In this document: piece by piece, positions 6,952-9,834 of the stretch
Layout: every line of letters begins with the position of its first letter
Position numbering within the stretch: the stretch's first letter is position 1
NCBI GenBank assembly: GCA_017621015.1
Contig: JAGAUC010000169.1
Location: 1 to 9,834 of the forward strand
Direction: 5' to 3'
Source of the DNA: Clostridia bacterium
Lineage (GTDB): Bacteria > Bacillota > Clostridia > Oscillospirales > CAG-272
Length of the DNA stretch: 9,834 bases
Position numbers and translations under genes: made by a program
The notes under the pieces: model-generated
What the model was told of the DNA's origin: nothing
Databases searched by the model: none
The model's input: the letters and a program-made list of their open reading frames with translations, nothing else

Positions 6952-8355
6952 TTACCTCTCAATATCTATAATTTCATAGCCCAAATACGTGCGGAAGGCT
7001 TCCTCAAGCACGTATTTCATATGTCCGACACCCACCGTTGTGTGATGCTTGAAGCCTCCCTTGGCCAAACGAAGCAGCTTGCTTTGCAGGTCGGGGATCT
7101 CCGCCACACCGCCACAGCCAAAGAAGGCCTCCTCGATGACATCCTCGGTGAACCTTGCCTCACTGACGTACACCTTGAGCTTGCCGTCCTCGGTAAAGCC
7201 GTTGGAGAAGGTCATATCAAAGGGGGCGATCCGGCCCTCGTTGGTGCCCCAGCCGCTACCGGGGTCACCCTTGGCAAACATCTTGTGCTCGGTCACCGTT
7301 CCCCTGCCCGCCATCAAGCCTTGCGCCACGGGGCCGCAATGGAACAGGATCACCTTGTTCTCGTCGTCGCCGTAGTTGTTGTTCCAGTCCAGGCAGGCCG
7401 TAGGCTTGCCGCTGGCCAGCTGCATGGCGCGCATGGTGATGGCGCTTGTCAGGTCGATCTCGCAGGAGCAAACGATGCCGCGATCGTTGAGCTCGGAGAT
7501 GAGCACACACGGGCACACCCGAAGAATGGTCTCCATCTCGTTCCAGCAGCGAAGCGTAATGGCATCCAGTCGATATTCCTCGATGTACTCGTCGATCACC
7601 ACCGAGATCTTGGCCAGCGTGAGCTTGTTTTTCATCGGAACGCGGGAGAAATCGGTGTAGGCCTCCAGGCGCTCAAGCTTTGCAAGGACCGCCGCCTCGT
7701 CATCCGCCTTGGCCTGCACCTTGAAAATAAGCTCGGAGAGATCAAAGCTCTCGACGTTAATGCCGTAGCGCTGAAGCGTCACCTCGTCAAAGCGAACCGT
7801 CTTGAAGGCTGTGGTCCTGGCGCCGATACAGCCGAGGTTAAAGCGCTTCATTCCCTTGACCACGCGACAGATGGCGGCAAAATCGTCAAGGTTTTGACGG
7901 AACGCCTCGCTCAGCGGTTGTACCACGTGCGGCTTCATCACCGTAAAGGGCAGCTTGTACTGGTAGAACACGTCGGTCACCGAGAACTTCCCGCAATAGG
8001 CATCGCGGCGGTGCTGAAAATCCATCTTGCCGAGCTCATCGGGATAGGCCTGCATCAGAATGGGCACACCGGCATCCTGCAGGGCAGTGATAGCGCCGTT
8101 TTCGTCGGCGAAAATGGGCATGGAGAAGATCACACCATCATACTGGCCTTCATGCTCTTTCAGCCACTTAGCGTACAGGCGGCCCTCGTCCCGGGTCTCC
8201 ACGCCGCCATAACGGGTCAGCTCGGCATCCATGGCGATGTAGTCATAACCGGCATCAGTTACAGCCTTGATCATGTCCTCGCGAGCACCGTAGATCAGTT
8301 CACCAGGCATAAAGCCGCGGTTGCAGAAGCAAAGGGCAAAAGTCATCTTTTTCAT
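6952..8355 (-). CDS. L-fucose/L-arabinose isomerase-superfamily protein
   Basis: A 467-aa protein of the L-fucose/L-arabinose isomerase superfamily, predicted to convert an aldose to its ketose with a divalent metal. Candidate metal ligands, by comparison with E. coli FucI (E337, D361, H528), are E299 in SCEID, D323 in LDWNNNYGD, and a histidine in KHHTTVGVGH (436-445). The C-terminal HH...GH block followed by LGYE is typical of the family. It is shorter than FucI, and its identity to that enzyme is plainly low, so the substrate (L-fucose, L-rhamnose, D-arabinose or another sugar) cannot be read from sequence. The ATG at 8355 is preferred over the one three codons in (MKKM) because AAGGAGGA lies eight bases upstream and overlaps the TAA of the DUF4432 gene before it. 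The middle gene of unit 1, it would feed the aldolase through a kinase not seen here. Codon choice in its first third resembles the genes to its right more than those to its left. Confidence 0.85.
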   Translation of the reverse strand: MKKMTFALCFCNRGFMPGELIYGAREDMIKAVTDAGYDYIAMDAELTRYGGVETRDEGRLYAKWLKEHEGQYDGVIFSMPIFADENGAITALQDAGVPILMQAYPDELGKMDFQHRRDAYCGKFSVTDVFYQYKLPFTVMKPHVVQPLSEAFRQNLDDFAAICRVVKGMKRFNLGCIGARTTAFKTVRFDEVTLQRYGINVESFDLSELIFKVQAKADDEAAVLAKLERLEAYTDFSRVPMKNKLTLAKISVVIDEYIEEYRLDAITLRCWNEMETILRVCPCVLISELNDRGIVCSCEIDLTSAITMRAMQLASGKPTACLDWNNNYGDDENKVILFHCGPVAQGLMAGRGTVTEHKMFAKGDPGSGWGTNEGRIAPFDMTFSNGFTEDGKLKVYVSEARFTEDVIEEAFFGCGGVAEIPDLQSKLLRLAKGGFKHHTTVGVGHMKYVLEEAFRTYLGYEIIDIER

Positions 8356-8363
8356 AATATGTA

Positions 8364-8371
8364 TCCTCCTT
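8364..8371 (-). promoter_or_regulatory. Strong ribosome site overlapping the upstream stop codon
   Basis: The minus strand reads AAGGAGGA, a near-perfect anti-16S match, eight bases before the isomerase ATG. Its first bases form part of the TAA stop of the DUF4432 gene, so ribosomes finishing that gene are placed directly at the isomerase start. It is the strongest ribosome site in the window. Confidence 0.85.
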
Positions 8372-9347
8372 AGATGGTTTCAAAATGGAATGTGACTTGG
8401 GTTTTCACAGTTTCAAAGGACTTAAGTACAGGCAAAGTGCCGTTTTCCCGCTCGAATTTGCGGCCCATGATGTAGCAATTGGTGGGTTCCAGGGCGCATA
8501 CATAGTCGCCGCTGGCCATGCTCCGCCAGTGAGCCAGAATGGGCAACGTCTCGCTCCAGGTCATCTCCACCCGGGTGTGGATGGACTCGTTGACCAGGGA
8601 AGCCTTATGCTCCATGTTCTCGTGGAAGAATACCCGCTCCTCCTCGCCGGGAGTGGGCGCATCAAAGGTGGTTTCTCTGCCAAGACCAGTTGCGGCAAAG
8701 GGCGTTCTGGGGCTGGTCTTTCGCTTTTCGGGCAGTTCCAGATGGGCTTTCTCAGAAATGAAGGGGTAGCCAAAATTGCAATGGTAAAGAACTGCGTGTT
8801 CCTCATCCTTGAAGCCCAGATTGGTGATCTCATCAGATACCGTAATATCCGCGCCCATCATCGGAATGCGGATGGTACGCTTCAATTCCAAGTTGTAGCC
8901 AAACAGTGCCGTTTCCCGGACAGTGCCCTTGATGACGATGCAGTTTTCTTCCTCGTACACGGCAACTGGATCGGCGGGGAGGCTGTGATACCGTCCATGT
9001 TGGGTCTGCCATTCGTCTCCATCCCGGTGGGGACCGCCCGTGGTGCGCAGGCCGCAGGTATAGAGCAGTCCGCCGGGGAAGGTGTTTAAGAATTCCAGTT
9101 CGTAGGGATTAATTGATGCGGGACTGTCGTAGCCGTTTTTGCTGATGAAGGTCACATTGGTTCCCTTGTAGCGGACCTGTCCGATATCCAGACCCGTATC
9201 CGGCAGGATATCCACCTGCAGACCTCCTGCTGTGCTGACCTCAATGATCTCGGTGCCTTTTGCTTTTCCTTCGCTCACCCGTACACGTCGCAGGGTATAC
9301 AGCTGTTGGGAATGGCACACATAGCCGCTTTTCAGAATTGTTTCCAT
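8370..9347 (-). CDS. DUF4432 mutarotase-like protein (longer paralogue, first gene of the operon)
   Basis: A 325-aa DUF4432 protein with the galactose mutarotase-like fold, probably acting on a free sugar in the cytoplasm as an anomer-converting or sugar-binding protein (inferred from fold and neighbours). Family blocks: TFPGGLLYTCGL (89-100), QHGRYHSLPA (116-125) with H117 and H121, VLYHCNFGYP (187-196) with H189, and MASGDYVCALEPTNC (277-291) with E287. It is homologous to the protein at 5013-5921 along its length but clearly diverged, with extra residues before the TCGL block and a GDEWQTQHG stretch (110-118) where the paralogue has GYELHG. AGAGGAG at 9355-9361 sets the ATG start. It is first of three genes and overlaps the isomerase ribosome site. 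The pairing with an isomerase and aldolase fits a role at the entry of one sugar pathway. The substrate is unknown. Confidence 0.88.
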   Translation of the reverse strand: METILKSGYVCHSQQLYTLRRVRVSEGKAKGTEIIEVSTAGGLQVDILPDTGLDIGQVRYKGTNVTFISKNGYDSPASINPYELEFLNTFPGGLLYTCGLRTTGGPHRDGDEWQTQHGRYHSLPADPVAVYEEENCIVIKGTVRETALFGYNLELKRTIRIPMMGADITVSDEITNLGFKDEEHAVLYHCNFGYPFISEKAHLELPEKRKTSPRTPFAATGLGRETTFDAPTPGEEERVFFHENMEHKASLVNESIHTRVEMTWSETLPILAHWRSMASGDYVCALEPTNCYIMGRKFERENGTLPVLKSFETVKTQVTFHFETI

Positions 9348-9379
9348 GGCATAGCTCCTCTCATGGTATTTTCATTTTT

Positions 9380-9385
9380 ATTGTA
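9380..9385 (-). promoter_or_regulatory. Candidate -10 box of the isomerase/aldolase operon, without a good -35
   Basis: The minus strand has TACAAT at 9380-9385, which would give a start near 9373 and a leader of about 26 nt. At the right distance upstream there is only TATTTT, a poor -35 box. That pattern fits a promoter needing an activator, such as the divergent regulator, but other AT-rich -10-like words lie nearby (TATATT, TATTCT), so the placement is tentative. Confidence 0.35.
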
Positions 9386-9429
9386 GAAAAAGTGAGGAAG
9401 AAAAAATATAGAATACTGTATGAAAGACT

Positions 9430-9457
9430 TTGAAATCGTCCGAGCCTGTGATACAAT
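9430..9457 (+). promoter_or_regulatory. Sigma-A-type promoter for the divergent PocR regulator
   Basis: TTGAAA (9430-9435), a 16-bp spacer and TACAAT (9452-9457), with TGA just before the -10 box (extended -10). The expected start is near 9464, leaving a leader of about 32 nt. Its -35 box overlaps one of two TGAAA words spaced ten bases apart (9421-9425, 9431-9435), a place where a regulator bound for unit 1 could also repress its own gene. Confidence 0.7.
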
Positions 9458-9484
9458 ATCAATGTTAGTTTTTGTGCAGAATGT

Positions 9485-9490
9485 GGAGGT
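9485..9490 (+). promoter_or_regulatory. Ribosome site deciding the GTG start of the regulator
   Basis: GGAGGT lies five bases before GTG 9496. An in-frame ATG at 9481 would place this site inside the gene and has no good site of its own, so GTG 9496 is preferred. A TAG at 9466-9468 closes the frame upstream. Confidence 0.75.
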
Positions 9491-9495
9491 GCAGC

Positions 9496-9834
9496 GTGGT
9501 TTCGGTATTTAACTTAAAAGAACTGGAGCATCTTCTGGAGGATTTCTACCGGATCACCCAGATCCGTATTACCGTTTTTGATGATCAGTTTCAGGAAATC
9601 GTTTCCTATCCCGACAGCAGACCTAATTTTTGCCAGATGATCCGTTCCTGCGAGGAAGGCAGAAAAGCCTGTGCCAAGTGCGATGCCGATGCCTGTGCCT
9701 ACGCTGCCCGGCAGAATAAAACCCACATTTACAGGTGCCATGCTGGCCTCACGGAAGCCATCATGCCCCTTCATGTGGGCAAGGTATTGGTTGGTTATCT
9801 TCTATTTGGTCATGTATTTGCCTATGACAGTCTC
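9496..9834 (+). CDS. PocR-domain transcriptional regulator, N-terminal part only
   Basis: The first 113 codons of a gene cut by the window end; the reading frame is open to the last base. The protein matches the PocR sensory domain: FCQMIRS (45-51), then GRKACAKCD (55-63), then IYRCHAGLTEAIMPL (78-92), then a G-Y-L-x-F-G-H segment (100-106). Six cysteines are present (46, 52, 59, 62, 67, 81); C59, C62 and C81 sit in the positions typical of the domain and have been suggested to bind metal in some members. PocR domains sense small molecules such as 1,2-propanediol and are often joined to an AraC-type DNA-binding domain, which would lie beyond the window. The divergent placement, with 148 bp between the two start codons, makes unit 1 its most likely target. 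The domain call is strong; the full architecture and ligand are inferred. Confidence 0.85.
   Translation, partial: MVSVFNLKELEHLLEDFYRITQIRITVFDDQFQEIVSYPDSRPNFCQMIRSCEEGRKACAKCDADACAYAARQNKTHIYRCHAGLTEAIMPLHVGKVLVGYLLFGHVFAYDSL

Noticed and set aside
7021..8373. A 450-codon open frame on the plus strand, opposite the isomerase gene
   Set aside because: It mirrors the isomerase gene almost end to end, is His/Leu/Val-rich and has no recognisable motif; a codon-bias shadow.
9360..9374. A tiny minus-strand leader frame (ATG AAA ATA CCA TGA) before the DUF4432 gene
   Set aside because: Only four codons, with no ribosome site and no attenuator-like structure; likely chance in an AT-rich leader.
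9514..9774. An 86-codon open frame on the minus strand opposite the regulator
   Set aside because: The plus-strand frame has a clear PocR domain, promoter and ribosome site; the opposite frame has none.

Overview
The window looks like a carbohydrate-use locus from a low-to-moderate GC Gram-positive bacterium, most likely a gut-type Clostridia (Bacillota). The reasons are strong AGGAGG-type ribosome sites, sigma-A-like promoters, short intergenic gaps, and the combination of GH78, GH2, DUF4432 and PocR-domain proteins. The taxonomic call is an inference from gene content and style; no rRNA or other marker is present.

Six genes lie on the minus strand and one partial gene lies on the plus strand at the right edge. 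Read in the direction of minus-strand transcription (right to left), they form three transcription units. Unit 1 (9347 down to 6076) is a DUF4432 mutarotase-like protein, an L-fucose/L-arabinose isomerase-superfamily protein and a class II ketose-bisphosphate aldolase-family protein. The genes are tightly packed, and a GC-rich hairpin follows. Unit 2 (5921 down to 5013) is a second, diverged DUF4432 protein with its own near-consensus promoter and a strong bidirectional terminator. Unit 3 (4922 down to 98) is a GH78 alpha-L-rhamnosidase followed by a GH2 beta-galactosidase, with its own extended -10 promoter and a UUCG-loop terminator at 67-95. Diverging from unit 1 at the right edge is the start of a PocR-domain regulator, cut by the window end, with a clear promoter and a GTG start.

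Neither glycosidase shows a signal peptide, so both probably act in the cytoplasm on imported oligosaccharides that carry terminal alpha-rhamnosyl and beta-galactosyl groups. The released sugars could be passed to mutarotase-like proteins (DUF4432), then to an aldose-ketose isomerase, then to an aldolase. No sugar kinase and no transporter is visible, so the pathway is incomplete within this window and its true sugar is not known. The regulator probably senses a small metabolite and controls at least unit 1.

Nothing here is clearly a new kind of system. The points most worth a second look are an aldolase with unusual substrate-pocket motifs in an operon without a kinase, a LacZ-type enzyme that seems to lack its fourth domain, two unlike DUF4432 paralogues in separate units, and a change of codon style that seems to fall inside the isomerase gene.
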